Shown: positions 1-9,437 of the stretch, one piece after another
How positions within the stretch are numbered: the first letter of the stretch is position 1
Layout: each line of letters begins with the position of its first letter
The notes under the pieces: model-generated
The model's input: only the letters and a program-made list of their open reading frames with translations
The model's database searches: none
Told to the model about the DNA's origin: nothing
Assembly: GCA_003134375.1 (NCBI GenBank)
Contig: PLAY01000032.1
Location: forward strand, 525 to 34,226
Direction: 5' to 3'
Source: Limisphaerales bacterium
Lineage (GTDB): Bacteria > Verrucomicrobiota > Verrucomicrobiia > Limisphaerales > UBA11358
Length of the DNA stretch: 33,702 nt
Made by a program: the position numbers and the translations under genes

Positions 1-494
1 GGCCCGAAGACCAGCAGCAGCCGCAGTTTAGGGCAAAGCAGCAACAAGCGGTAAAACCACGCCACGTCTCGCTCGACCATCTGGCGAAATTCCTTGGCGT
101 TCGTCGTCCTGTTTTTCAGCATGGCCTTCGTGGGACGGTATGAAACGTCAAAATGCGCGGCGCTTCCGTTCTCGTAATCCAGTCCGAGCAGCGCCAAGCC
201 CACACGCCACGGCGCGAACCATTCATGCGGCGGCGTGGACTGGTTGAAATAATTTTTCAGCCGTCTTTTCCAGTCAGCGGCATTTTGGACGGCGTTCCAG
301 TTGCGATCAGGCCGGAATTCACCGGAGGAAGGATTTACGCCAACGGTCGCAACTATCGCAGTGGCTGGATTCCCGAAAAATGGAATGGGCCAGTGCGAAT
401 CTGGATAGGTGTTCGCTGGAAAATCACCACGACTTTCGCGCCAGTCATGGAGGACTTCCGAAAGAAACTTTGAAATGGCCAATTTATCTTGCAT
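1..494 (-). CDS. Uracil-DNA-glycosylase-like protein (3' part outside window)
   Basis: The minus strand is open from the ATG at 494-492 to the left edge without a stop, giving 164 codons of a gene whose C-terminus lies outside the window. The N-terminal third holds a hydrophobic strand followed by VGVNPSSGEF (about residues 55-64). This resembles the nucleotide-pocket motif of Mug/UDG-superfamily glycosylases (GINP-type), which remove damaged or deaminated bases from DNA. Further on come WRVGLALLG and a run of leucines before the edge, fitting an alpha/beta glycosylase core. The gene diverges from the SbcD-like gene across about 110 bp. The opposite-strand frame over the same bases looks like an artefact, because this strand gives the more protein-like composition. 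The family call rests on one motif; another alpha/beta enzyme is possible. Confidence 0.55.
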   Translation of the reverse strand, partial: MQDKLAISKFLSEVLHDWRESRGDFPANTYPDSHWPIPFFGNPATAIVATVGVNPSSGEFRPDRNWNAVQNAADWKRRLKNYFNQSTPPHEWFAPWRVGLALLGLDYENGSAAHFDVSYRPTKAMLKNRTTNAKEFRQMVERDVAWFYRLLLLCPKLRLLLVFG

Positions 495-604
495 TGCTCG
501 GTGCTAAAATGCGGTGGTAATTGATTGTCAACCTTGTGGCAAGAGCCGCAAAGACAAATCCTTTCGATGTTGTCAAATCAGTTGATTCCGGCTGAAATAA
601 GGGT

Positions 605-1816
605 GTGAAAGTTCTCCACACCGCAGACTGGCAACTCGGTGCCCGCTTCAAACAATTCGGCGAGAGGGCCGTCGAATTGCGAGAGGCGAGATTTACCACC
701 TTACGTCGTGCGCTTGAAATTGCACGCGACCGCAAGGTGGATGCGTTTGTAATCGCCGGCGACTTGTTTGAGGATAACGAGGTTGATGATGCCGTCGTGA
801 AGAAGGCGGTAAGCCTCTTTTCCGACTTCGGCAGTTTTCCCACATTCATCCTGCCGGGCAATCACGATCCGTTCATCGGGCCTGGTTCGGTCTGGAATCG
901 TGCGAGCTTCCAGAACGCTCCCAAAACCGTGCGGGTGTTTCGCAATGCGGAGTTCGCGGAATTGGAGGGCGGATTCATTCTTGCATCGCCACTCATGCAA
1001 AAAAAATCCACGGTTGACCCAAGCCTCAAACTCGTTGAACTGGCAACGCAGTTGCCGGAAGATAAAATCAAGGTGGGAGTCACGCACGGCAGCCCGGACA
1101 TTCCGAGTCTCCGCGAGGACAACGATTTTCCGATTGCCAGGAACGCAGCAACGCGGGCGCAACTCGATTTTCTTTGCATTGGGCACTGGCACAGTTGGCT
1201 GTTGGAAGACAACGGGCGAATGCTGATGCCCGGCACGCCGGAGCCGGATGCCTTCGACCGGCGCGATTGCGGCGCGGTCGCGCTGGTAGAAATTGTTGGT
1301 CGGGGATCGCAACCAACAATCGAGAAAATTTCCGTAGCGACAATGTGCTGGCAATCCTTTGATTTCAATTTCCTGGAGGCAGACGCCGCCCGGCAAAACC
1401 TCCAAACTACGTTGGCGGCACTCAGCGGGCGAAAGAACCAATCGGTCGTGCGAGTTCGTGTGCGTGGAACGGCTGCGCGAGAAGTTCTGGCGTCCACGCG
1501 CGTGTGGCTCGATGAAACTTTGAAATCATTCCCGTTTTCGCAATTGGATGACGAGAGCGGCCTCGCCTTCACACCTGCCGAACTGGATTTTCTAAAGGCT
1601 AATCATCCCATCCTTGCGCAGGTTTTCGCAGATTTGGATCAGATGGCCGCTCTCACCATCGGGACGCGGAACGATTCAGCATCTGCCGAACCGTTGTCGC
1701 CAACCGACAAGGACAAACTCTTGAGCGACGCCTATATCGAACCTACGGCTCTAAAAGCAGCACATTTCGATCTAGCGCGTCAGTTGTTGCTTCAGAACTT
1801 GCAGGAGGCCGGATGA
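605..1816 (+). CDS. SbcD/YhaO-like metallophosphoesterase nuclease
   Basis: A 403-aa protein with the calcineurin-like phosphoesterase motifs of the SbcD/Mre11/YhaO nucleases. They are HTADWQLG (residues 5-12), GDLFED (about 51-56), LPGNHD (about 83-88), THGS (about 159-162) and GHWHSW (about 193-198). Such proteins bind two Mn ions and, with an SbcC-like ATPase, cut or trim DNA ends and hairpins. The usual D-x-H of motif I reads D-W-Q here, a variant I also associate with YhaO-like and phage homologues. The GTG start is chosen because it puts the beta-strand MKVLHTADW at the N-terminus as in the family; the Shine-Dalgarno sequence is weak. The stop overlaps the start of the SbcC-like gene by 4 nt (ATGA), so the two are translationally coupled. 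Confidence 0.88.
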   Translation: MKVLHTADWQLGARFKQFGERAVELREARFTTLRRALEIARDRKVDAFVIAGDLFEDNEVDDAVVKKAVSLFSDFGSFPTFILPGNHDPFIGPGSVWNRASFQNAPKTVRVFRNAEFAELEGGFILASPLMQKKSTVDPSLKLVELATQLPEDKIKVGVTHGSPDIPSLREDNDFPIARNAATRAQLDFLCIGHWHSWLLEDNGRMLMPGTPEPDAFDRRDCGAVALVEIVGRGSQPTIEKISVATMCWQSFDFNFLEADAARQNLQTTLAALSGRKNQSVVRVRVRGTAAREVLASTRVWLDETLKSFPFSQLDDESGLAFTPAELDFLKANHPILAQVFADLDQMAALTIGTRNDSASAEPLSPTDKDKLLSDAYIEPTALKAAHFDLARQLLLQNLQEAG

Positions 1817-4509
1817 TCATCGAATCCATCGAGCTTGAACACGTCGGGCCATTTCGGAATAAGGCGTCCATCGGTCCCCTGCGTGCAGGCATCAACGTGC
1901 TGGCGGCTCCGAACGAAACCGGGAAAAGCACCTTTGTGCGAGCCGCTGCCCGCGCGCTCTTCGATAAACACACATGCAAAGACGATGAAATTCGGTCGCT
2001 TCAACCAGCAGGGAGCGAACTCGCGCCGCAGATCACGGTGGTGTTCGAGCATGGAGGAAATCGGTATCGAGTTGAGAAGCGGTTTCTCAACAGTCCCGAA
2101 AGCCACTTGAGCGAGTGGCGCAACAACGCCTGGCAATTGTTGGCTGACGCCGATGCCGCCGATGAGCGCGTGCAGAAGCTTTTGCAGTCAAGCGTGCCGG
2201 GGCGAGGTGCGACGAGGGCAGCCCATTGGGGAATGCTTGGCTTTCTTTGGGCGCGTCAAGGTGAAGCGAGTGAATGGCCATCCTGGGAAGGCGAAACAGG
2301 CCAGATGATTCAGACGCGTCTGGTGCGCGTGGAGATTGACCCCAAGATTGAACACCTGCGTGACGTGCTCTGGGAAAATTACTGCGAGCTGTTCACGAAC
2401 ACTGGTCGCGCAAAAGCTCGCGGGCCACTTGAACAACTCGAAGGCCAACTAGGAAAAGTTGATGCGGAACTGAAGAACATCACGCAACAGCGGCTCGAAC
2501 TCGAATCTTTGCAGCGCCAATTTGCCGAGCTTGGGCCACGAATTGGAGTGCTGGAACAAGAGGTCGCGACACGCGAACAGGAGGCAAACACTTTACGGAC
2601 GCAAGCGTCGCAAGCAGAACTGGCTGTCCATGAAATGCAGCAGCGCCAAGGTGAACTCGATACAACCAAGGAGAAACTCGAAGCAGTAATCGCCGACATT
2701 GAACAGCTTGCCAAATGGACGGAGAAATTGAAAGAATCGAAGTCCGACCTCGCCCAGGCCAACGACGCGCTGAACGATGCTGCTGCGAAGGAAGAATCAG
2801 CCAAACAACGCGTTTCCACGGCTCAGCAGGAACTCGACGAAACTTCCGGGCGGGTAAAGCAGTTGAATGAGAAATCTGAACGCACAGCCAATCTGCTCAA
2901 ACTCAAGCACAGTGAGGTTTCATATACCGTCACGGGGAAACTTGTTAAAAAAGCCACCACACAGAACGAACGTGTTCGGGAGCTGCGTGCGCAACTCGAC
3001 AAACTCCCGACCATCACACCTGCAAAACTCAAGAAGCTCCAAGAGTTGGACGAGACGATCCGTAGCCATGAAACGAAGCTCGAAGCCATCGGCTTGACAG
3101 TTGAGCTGCGGCCAGAAGGTGCCGCAAAGTTGACCGTCACGCGCGAAGGCAATGCGGAAAAACTGACACTCAAGGCGGGTGGGATGGAAACGCTAAAGGC
3201 GGCACAAAATCTGGATTTGCACCTGACGGGTTGGGGACGGCTTCGCATTCGTTCCGGCGCGGCGGAATTGAGCGCATTGGTCAAGGAATTGGAAGAGAAC
3301 CGCGAAGCACTGCATGAACAACTAGCCTCGGTTGCCTGTGCCAAAGTCGGTGACGCTGAAGCAGCCGTCTCAAAACGACGTGATTTGCAAAAAGAGCTTG
3401 AAGCCGCAGAAGAAAAGCTCAGCGAAGCCCTCGAAGATTTCGAGACACTGGAAGAACTGGCATCGGCACTCGCGTCACTTGAGCGACAGGCGAAGGCTCT
3501 GCGCGAAACGCTTTCACCCACCGCCAGCGAGGCCAAGATGTCGGTCGCGGAACTTGAGTCGGATGCAGAGCGGCTCAACGTTTCCCTGAAGAAGGAACAG
3601 GAGGCTCATTCTGCCGCGTCGCGTGAATTGAAAAAACGACGGGAAGAAACCGAGCAATGCGCCAGCACGCGCGAGGAAGCCGGCAAACAGAAGGTGAAGT
3701 TGACAACCGAGGGGAAGGCGATTGAGGAACAAATCACCGCTCTACAGGCACGCTACTCGAAAGGGTTGGATCAGGCGAAACGGGACGCCCAGAGCGGATT
3801 CGTAAAAGCCGAAGCGCGGCACGATGAGGCGAAGAAGAAGTTACCGCCCGACGCTGAAAAGCTGCCGGAGCGTAACCGACGGGCAGCCGCAGCATACGAA
3901 CAGGTGCGGACAGAATTGGAGAATCGTCGCCGCGACTACAACAAACTTGAAGGGGCGCTGCAAACCCGGGGCGCAGAGGGTCTCTACTCAAAGGAATCAT
4001 TGCTCCTTGAACAGCAGGAAACCTTGATTCGACAGATCGAGGGCTTGCGCGCCAGGGGGTGGGCCGCGCGGTTGGCGCACGATTTAATCCAGTTCCGCAA
4101 ACAGGCTGCAACCCGTTCAGTTCTTGGGCCGTTAGAGGCTCGACTGGCCGGAACTTTTGCAGAAATCACGCACGACGCGGAACGCCGCGTCTTCTTGGAC
4201 GAACATCTGCAAGTTGCCGGCGTCGGCACGAGCCGCGAGGCCATGATCGCTTTCGCACACCTGTCCCAGGGCGCCAAAGAGCAATTGCTCCTTTGTCTTC
4301 GACTTGCGGTCGCGGGCGAAGTGGCTTCAACCGGGCATAATCTGGTCGTGCTCGATGATGTGCTGGTAAACACTGATGGACAGCGGCAACAGCGGGTGCT
4401 CGATCTGCTTCAATCCTCCAGTGCCAGTCAATTACAAATCGTGATTCTGACATGCCATCCCGAAAACTATCGTGGCGTTGGGGAAGTGGCGGAGATTCGT
4501 TTGGCATAG
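1813..4509 (+). CDS. SbcC/YhaN-like SMC-type ATPase
   Basis: An 898-aa protein with the split ABC ATPase layout of SbcC/Rad50. The N-terminal Walker A is APNETGKST (about residues 32-40). About 600 residues of Glu/Lys/Gln-rich coiled coil follow (roughly 180-780). The C-terminus has the signature LSQGAKEQ (about 816-823) and Walker B LVVLDD (about 843-848). It should dimerise through the ATPase heads, hold DNA ends and gate the SbcD-like partner encoded just upstream with a 4-nt overlap. No CxxC zinc hook is visible at the coiled-coil apex, which is more like YhaN than classical Rad50/SbcC. It converges on the type I operon and is separated from it by about 175 bp with a hairpin. Whether the pair is housekeeping repair or anti-phage is not shown by the sequence. 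Confidence 0.88.
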   Translation: MIIESIELEHVGPFRNKASIGPLRAGINVLAAPNETGKSTFVRAAARALFDKHTCKDDEIRSLQPAGSELAPQITVVFEHGGNRYRVEKRFLNSPESHLSEWRNNAWQLLADADAADERVQKLLQSSVPGRGATRAAHWGMLGFLWARQGEASEWPSWEGETGQMIQTRLVRVEIDPKIEHLRDVLWENYCELFTNTGRAKARGPLEQLEGQLGKVDAELKNITQQRLELESLQRQFAELGPRIGVLEQEVATREQEANTLRTQASQAELAVHEMQQRQGELDTTKEKLEAVIADIEQLAKWTEKLKESKSDLAQANDALNDAAAKEESAKQRVSTAQQELDETSGRVKQLNEKSERTANLLKLKHSEVSYTVTGKLVKKATTQNERVRELRAQLDKLPTITPAKLKKLQELDETIRSHETKLEAIGLTVELRPEGAAKLTVTREGNAEKLTLKAGGMETLKAAQNLDLHLTGWGRLRIRSGAAELSALVKELEENREALHEQLASVACAKVGDAEAAVSKRRDLQKELEAAEEKLSEALEDFETLEELASALASLERQAKALRETLSPTASEAKMSVAELESDAERLNVSLKKEQEAHSAASRELKKRREETEQCASTREEAGKQKVKLTTEGKAIEEQITALQARYSKGLDQAKRDAQSGFVKAEARHDEAKKKLPPDAEKLPERNRRAAAAYEQVRTELENRRRDYNKLEGALQTRGAEGLYSKESLLLEQQETLIRQIEGLRARGWAARLAHDLIQFRKQAATRSVLGPLEARLAGTFAEITHDAERRVFLDEHLQVAGVGTSREAMIAFAHLSQGAKEQLLLCLRLAVAGEVASTGHNLVVLDDVLVNTDGQRQQRVLDLLQSSSASQLQIVILTCHPENYRGVGEVAEIRLA

Positions 4510-4609
4510 GGGACAATTTCAGGCGACGAGTGCCAGCAAGTCCTAGTGTATGGACTGCCAAGGTTGGTCAAGGTTGATGGCGCGGATGATCTTGTGGCCC
4601 TTTGTGGGT

Positions 4610-4648
4610 GAATATCGCCGAGGGTGGCGAGTCCACCGTGGGATATTC
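4610..4648. terminator. Nested inverted repeat between convergent genes
   Basis: GAATATC (4610-4616) pairs with GATATTC (4642-4648), and an inner GGTGG (4623-4627) pairs with CCACC (4633-4637) around a 5-nt loop. The structure lies in the 174-bp gap between the ends of the SbcC-like gene (plus) and hsdR (minus), where a bidirectional terminator would be expected. There is no clear T-tract, so a factor-dependent terminator or an unrelated palindromic repeat is equally possible. Confidence 0.4.
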
Positions 4649-4683
4649 AAGAGAAGCCAGCTCCTTGCCCAACAACTTCATAG

Positions 4684-7600
4684 TCAGGCAGCCACGTTTT
4701 CATAGGTCAGGTTGAAGATGAAGTCGCCGAGTTTTTTCCGGAAATTATCGTCGTCGCTGTATTTCTTATAGAGGTCAAGGTGGTCGGCGATGATGTCGTT
4801 CATCACTCGTTTGAGCGCGCTGTTGTGTTCAATGCGCGCATTCTGGATGTCCGAATTTTTGCGCGCGTGCTTGTAGGCGCGGTCAGCGGAAACCTTGGCC
4901 GGGATTTCCTCAGTGATGACCTTGCGGATTTTGTCCTCGTCCTTCCACTCAATGCCGCCGAAATGTTCGTTCCAGGAATTAAGAATGTTGCTGAGTCGGT
5001 CCAGTTCCGGTTCGCCCTTGCCGCCCGCCTTGCCCATCGGGACAGGTTCGATTTCGGCGTCCTTGTCCGGGGGTGTGATCGCCAACTGCGCCTGCACTTC
5101 GAGGCGATAGCTGTCCATATTCACACTTTCGATGATGCCTTGGGACAAGTCTTCCTCCCTGGGCGAGGGCAGTTTGGGAATGAGGAACGTGAGGAAGGTG
5201 GACAAATATTCCCATTCTGGAAACGTGTAGGGCAGGACGGACGCGAGGAAGCTGTAGGTGCGGGCAAACATCTTGGCGTTCCCCTTGAACTCAACCTGCG
5301 TATCCTCGTCGAGGTCTTCGCGGTAACGCGTGACACAGGCCTCGAGGATGGGGTCCAGTTTGTCGCGGTCAGCGCCATCCAAATACAGGCCGACGAAATT
5401 CTGCACTTGCGACCAGTCGTAAACCTGAGCCCCGTCCAAACTGTTTTTGAGGTCGTGGAGTTTGTTGGGGTCGGTCTCCTTGCTCAAAATGGTGGTGCGG
5501 TAGTAATCCGCGAACGCGGCCTCTATGGTGTCCACGTCATTCTCGAAATCGAGCACGAAGACATCCCGCTTCTCCGGGTGCGCGCGGTTCAAGCGTGACA
5601 AGGTTTGGACGGCCTTGATGCCGGAAAGCACCTTGTCCACATACATCGTATGCAACAGCGGTTCGTCGTAGCCGGTTTGAAATTTCTCCGCGACGATTAG
5701 AAAGCGATACGGCTGCTTGCGCGGAATGCCCTTCACTTCATCGGCGGCAAAGGTTTCGACAATCTTGGAACTGGCGAAGCCGTTCATTTTAGCTTCGTTG
5801 ACCTTGGGATCGCCGGCCCATTCGTGTTCGCCCGAAAATGCGACAATGGCCTTCCACGGACTCTTACGTTCCTTGAGGTAGGCGTCGAATGCCTCCTTGT
5901 AGAGCATCGCCTGCTTGATGCTCTTGCACACGACCATGGCACGGGCCTTGCCACCGATTTTTTTCTTGGCGATGACCTGGTCGTGAAAATGGTCAATCAT
6001 GATTTCCGCCTTCTCGCGAACCGCATGTCGGTGGCCTTCGACGTAAGCCTTCAACTTCTTGTTGGCCCGGCGCACATCGAACTCCGGGTCTTCTTCAATT
6101 TTCTTCGTCAACCGGCAGTAGCTATCCACGGGCGTGTAATTCTTCAGCACATCCATGATGAACTCCTCCTGGATGGCCTGCTTCATGGTGTAACTATGGA
6201 ACGGACGGAACGAGCCGTTTGACTGGCGTTCGCCAAAAAGTTCGAGCGTCTTGTTTTTCGGTGTGGCGGTGAAGGCAAAATAACTCGCATTGGGCAGCAT
6301 CTTCCGCGTCTCCATGATGCGAATGACCTTATCCTCCGTGGTTTCCTCCTCCGCTTCCTCACCGTGCTCGGAAAGTGCCATCTGCATTTTGGCGGATGCG
6401 CGCCCGCCCTGGCTGGAGTGGGCTTCATCAATGATGATCGCAAACTTTTTGCCGCGATGCTCGCTGCCGATTTTGTCGAGGACAAAGGGGAACGTCTGGA
6501 CGGTGCAGATGATGATTTTTTTGCCGTCGCGGAGAAACTTGGTGAGCTGGTTGGTCTTGGAGGCGGACTCGCCCTCTTTCACCGCGCCGATGGTGGTGGA
6601 CACCTGGGCAAACTGTTTGATGGTGTCGCGGATTTGCTTGTCGAGAATCCGGCGGTCGGTGACAACGATGACGGAATCGAAGATTTCCTTGCCGGATTTC
6701 TCCAGACCGACCAACTGGTGGGAGAGCCAGGCGATGGAATTACTTTTACCGCTGCCTGCGGAATGCTGGATGAGATAGCGCCGGCCTGCACTGCGCGACT
6801 TGGCATCACCGAGAAGTTTGCGCACCACGTCGAGTTGGTGGTATCGCGGGAAAACCTGCTTGTATTTTTTCCGCCCTTTGTCGTCCTTCGTTTCCGTAAC
6901 CTGCGCGTAGTTTTCCAAAATTTCGCTTAAGCCCTCGCGCGTGAGGATTTCTTTCCAGAGATAATCTGTCTGGAGTCCATTCGGATTGGGCGGATTGCCC
7001 GCCCCGTCGTTATAGCCTTTATTGAAAGGCAGAAACCACGAATCTTTGCCCTTCAAATCCGTGCACATTTTCACTTCATGGTCGTCCACGGCGAAATGAA
7101 CCGCACACCGCTTGAACTGGAACAGCAACTCGCGCGGATCGCGGTCGCGTTTGTATTGCTCAACGGCGTCCGCGACGGTCTGCTTGGTGAGCTTGTTCTT
7201 CAACTCAAAGGTGATGATGGGCAAACCGTTGATGAAGATGCAGAGGTCAAGCGCCAGCCGAGTCGAGTCCTTGCTATAACGTAACTGGCGCGTGACACTA
7301 AAAATGTTGGATTTGAAAAGCGCGGCGGCTTTGATATTGCCGGGCGATGGGCGGCCGTAAAACAGAATCACGGATGCCGGGCCGTGCTTCATGCCATTGC
7401 GGAGGACATCAATCACGCCACGTTTGGCAATCTCACCTTGGAGGCGATGCAGGAACTGCTGGCGCTTTGGGCCGTCGCTGTCGAGACCGAGCGTTTCGAC
7501 GACTTTGGGTTGTGTGTCGTTGAGAAAAGCGAGGAGGTTGACGAGATCCACCGCGTGTTCCCGGTCGTAATCCTTGGGATCGCCAATGTTATAGCCAACT

Positions 7601-7722
7601 CCGGCGGGTGTGCCGGTTTCGCGGAGTTCAACAGACTTGGTGAGCGCGGCATCAGTGTGACCGGCGAGCGCCGTAACAATCAGCGTTTCCAATCCCTTTT
7701 CGCTGGTGTCGGTCACGCCCAT
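4684..7722 (-). CDS. hsdR: Type I restriction enzyme, R subunit (HsdR)
   Basis: A 1012-aa motor and nuclease subunit of the type I restriction complex, which translocates DNA and cleaves it when the HsdM2-HsdS core meets an unmodified site. The N-terminal PD-(D/E)xK nuclease is visible as the D of ALDLCIF (residue 159) and ELK (173-175). The superfamily 2 motor has Walker A HSAGSGKS (320-327), DEAH (442-445) and motif III FTATP (about 483-487). A helical C-terminus follows, probably docking on HsdM. Length fits the family. Its N-terminus (MGVTDTSEKGLETL) is of a different type from the two HsdR stubs at about 18.5 and 19.9 kb, so these are not copies of it. It is the last gene of the operon, 6 nt after darG. 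Confidence 0.95.
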   Translation of the reverse strand: MGVTDTSEKGLETLIVTALAGHTDAALTKSVELRETGTPAGVGYNIGDPKDYDREHAVDLVNLLAFLNDTQPKVVETLGLDSDGPKRQQFLHRLQGEIAKRGVIDVLRNGMKHGPASVILFYGRPSPGNIKAAALFKSNIFSVTRQLRYSKDSTRLALDLCIFINGLPIITFELKNKLTKQTVADAVEQYKRDRDPRELLFQFKRCAVHFAVDDHEVKMCTDLKGKDSWFLPFNKGYNDGAGNPPNPNGLQTDYLWKEILTREGLSEILENYAQVTETKDDKGRKKYKQVFPRYHQLDVVRKLLGDAKSRSAGRRYLIQHSAGSGKSNSIAWLSHQLVGLEKSGKEIFDSVIVVTDRRILDKQIRDTIKQFAQVSTTIGAVKEGESASKTNQLTKFLRDGKKIIICTVQTFPFVLDKIGSEHRGKKFAIIIDEAHSSQGGRASAKMQMALSEHGEEAEEETTEDKVIRIMETRKMLPNASYFAFTATPKNKTLELFGERQSNGSFRPFHSYTMKQAIQEEFIMDVLKNYTPVDSYCRLTKKIEEDPEFDVRRANKKLKAYVEGHRHAVREKAEIMIDHFHDQVIAKKKIGGKARAMVVCKSIKQAMLYKEAFDAYLKERKSPWKAIVAFSGEHEWAGDPKVNEAKMNGFASSKIVETFAADEVKGIPRKQPYRFLIVAEKFQTGYDEPLLHTMYVDKVLSGIKAVQTLSRLNRAHPEKRDVFVLDFENDVDTIEAAFADYYRTTILSKETDPNKLHDLKNSLDGAQVYDWSQVQNFVGLYLDGADRDKLDPILEACVTRYREDLDEDTQVEFKGNAKMFARTYSFLASVLPYTFPEWEYLSTFLTFLIPKLPSPREEDLSQGIIESVNMDSYRLEVQAQLAITPPDKDAEIEPVPMGKAGGKGEPELDRLSNILNSWNEHFGGIEWKDEDKIRKVITEEIPAKVSADRAYKHARKNSDIQNARIEHNSALKRVMNDIIADHLDLYKKYSDDDNFRKKLGDFIFNLTYENVAA

Positions 7723-7728
7723 ATCAGC

Positions 7729-8787
7729 TTACAACCAGCCTTGCTCTGCAAGCCGGTGGTGGGCGAGCGCAATATGTTCCCCCGACATGATTTTTCTCTT
7801 TCGGGTATTCCAAGCGTGGACATTGGAAACAACCGTGTCCACATCCGTAGCGCCTTCATGGACGGCGACCCAATGAACCGTGGAGAGCAGTTCCATGCCG
7901 TAAGGCGATTCGTAGCCCTCGACGAGTTGAGCCACCCGGTTCAAACGCTGGAGGCTCGGCTCACTGGTGTCGGGGTGTTCACGCAGAAACCCCTCCGCTT
8001 CCTCGACAGCACCCGGCTGCAACAAAATTTCCGTATCCGGCTTGTTCCGGCCATCGGCAAAACCGAGTGTGAAGTGGCCCTCAAAGCGGTGGAGCAAATG
8101 GCGGAGATTGTCCGCATAGGGACCGTAGGTTTCCTTGGCGAAACGGAGCCGGAGCGGTTCGCCGGCTTCCTGAAGGAAATACAGCAGCTTGTGGATTTCC
8201 AGCAACGTGAGCTGATAGCCCAGCGCGAAATACTGCTGCCAGATTTTGATCACGATGGCGCGGCTCGGATTCATGGCCGGGCGCGGCGTGCGATGGACGA
8301 TGTTTTCGGCGCTAGGCGCGCCCTTGGGCGGAAACACCAGCACATTGACATCCTTCAGTTCGCCAAGAATCGCCCGAATCCGGGGCAGGACTTCCGCCCA
8401 ATCCAGCCCGCCATTGCCGCAACCGAGCGGTGGCAGGGCAATGCTGCGAATGTGGTGTTTCGCAATCTCCTGCACGAGCGCGTGCAAACCGGATTCGATG
8501 TCCTCCATCCGCGACGGCGAGCGCCAGTGGCGCTTGGTGGGGAAATTGATGATGTAGCGCGGCTGGAACATTTCGCCGCGCTCGAAGACGTGCATTTTGC
8601 CCGGCTGCACCAGCCCGGCCTCACAGGCGTGGCGATATTCCGCGAACATTTCCGGGAATTTTTTGCTGAACTGCAACGCGATGCCCTTGCCCATAACGCC
8701 CTCGGTGTTCACCGTGTTAACGAGTGCGTCGGCCTCGGCTTCGAGCAGATTGCCTTCGACAAGTTTGAGCATGGTCATGTTCTTCAT
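7729..8787 (-). CDS. darG: DarG-like macrodomain antitoxin
   Basis: A 352-aa protein. Residues 1 to about 150 form a macrodomain: LVEGNLLEAEADALVNTVN with the ADP-ribose-binding Asn, GVMGKGIALQF, and a PPLGCGNGGLDW loop. In DarTG systems this domain removes ADP-ribose from thymidine in DNA and so reverses the toxin. The C-terminal half (LLEIHKLLYFLQEAG, YGPYADNLRHLL) resembles the helical DarT-binding region of DarG and also recalls Panacea/SocA-type domains. It follows darT with a 4-nt ATGA overlap, the classic pairing, and precedes hsdR by 6 nt. Placement between hsdS and hsdR fits the known habit of type I operons to carry toxin-antitoxin cargo. Confidence 0.92.
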   Translation of the reverse strand: MKNMTMLKLVEGNLLEAEADALVNTVNTEGVMGKGIALQFSKKFPEMFAEYRHACEAGLVQPGKMHVFERGEMFQPRYIINFPTKRHWRSPSRMEDIESGLHALVQEIAKHHIRSIALPPLGCGNGGLDWAEVLPRIRAILGELKDVNVLVFPPKGAPSAENIVHRTPRPAMNPSRAIVIKIWQQYFALGYQLTLLEIHKLLYFLQEAGEPLRLRFAKETYGPYADNLRHLLHRFEGHFTLGFADGRNKPDTEILLQPGAVEEAEGFLREHPDTSEPSLQRLNRVAQLVEGYESPYGMELLSTVHWVAVHEGATDVDTVVSNVHAWNTRKRKIMSGEHIALAHHRLAEQGWL

Positions 8788-9437
8788 AAATTATAATACC
8801 ACTTTGGCTCGATTGTCACGCCCGGACGGTGGGCAGCGCCAGCAATAATCTCACGCACCTGGGCCAGCATGGCCGCATCCAGCACGCCCAGCCGCGCCAC
8901 AAGTTGCCAGGGGAATTTTTGATGAACCAGAAATTCCGCCTGTTTGCGTCGCATGACGTCAGGATCATTGAGCAACCACTTGCCGCCCCAGCGCCAGGTT
9001 TCGACCGCCGCCTTGTCCACGTGGGACAAATCCTTCAGATCGGAATAAAAATCGGTGACGGCCTCCACTGCATGGCCGTTGGTGAAACACCAATGCTCCA
9101 CCTCGGCAGCCACGGTTTCCGCGTGGGCCACCAGATAAACCACATCCCGCTGGCCACCCTGATACGCGGGCACGCGCCCCTTGTGAATGGCACCCAGCAT
9201 GGGCGAGCGGTTGGAAAAATAAAACGGAACATAATCGGCCACCACACCGCCTGCGGCCACGGGTTTGCCTGCCAAGTTGGCGACTGGGCGCCGCTTGCGG
9301 CGCTCCTTGATGGTGTCGTAGGCGATGGATTGCGCGCATAGCGCCCGGCGCTCGGCCTCTGCATCACAAAACAGGCCATCCTCCCGCAAGATGGCGGAAA
9401 GATTGGCGATGTGCGTGATGTGGTAAATCGGAGTCAT
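8784..9437 (-). CDS. darT: DarT-like DNA ADP-ribosyltransferase toxin
   Basis: A 217-aa DarT (DUF4433) protein, which uses NAD+ to ADP-ribosylate thymidines in single-stranded DNA and so blocks phage or host replication. Visible hallmarks are the N-terminal NAD-binding YHITHI (residues 5-10), the basic stretch RRKRRPV (46-52, region of the catalytic Arg), VPFYFSNRSPML (70-81) and the catalytic Glu in QAEFL (Glu168). Length matches the family. It starts with an ATG overlapping the stop of the cyclase-like gene by 4 nt, and its own stop overlaps the darG start by 4 nt. The toxin-antitoxin pair is therefore translated together within the type I operon. Confidence 0.93.
   Translation of the reverse strand: MTPIYHITHIANLSAILREDGLFCDAEAERRALCAQSIAYDTIKERRKRRPVANLAGKPVAAGGVVADYVPFYFSNRSPMLGAIHKGRVPAYQGGQRDVVYLVAHAETVAAEVEHWCFTNGHAVEAVTDFYSDLKDLSHVDKAAVETWRWGGKWLLNDPDVMRRKQAEFLVHQKFPWQLVARLGVLDAAMLAQVREIIAGAAHRPGVTIEPKWYYNL

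Noticed and set aside
153-473. Plus-strand 106-codon frame at the left edge
   Set aside because: The minus strand of the same bases encodes a better protein-like frame with a glycosylase-type motif that runs off the window; the plus frame has no recognisable domain.
7384-8796. 470-codon plus-strand frame opposite darG and the hsdR 5' end
   Set aside because: It lies antisense to two clearly recognised genes; the length reflects GC-rich codon bias, and its text has no domain.
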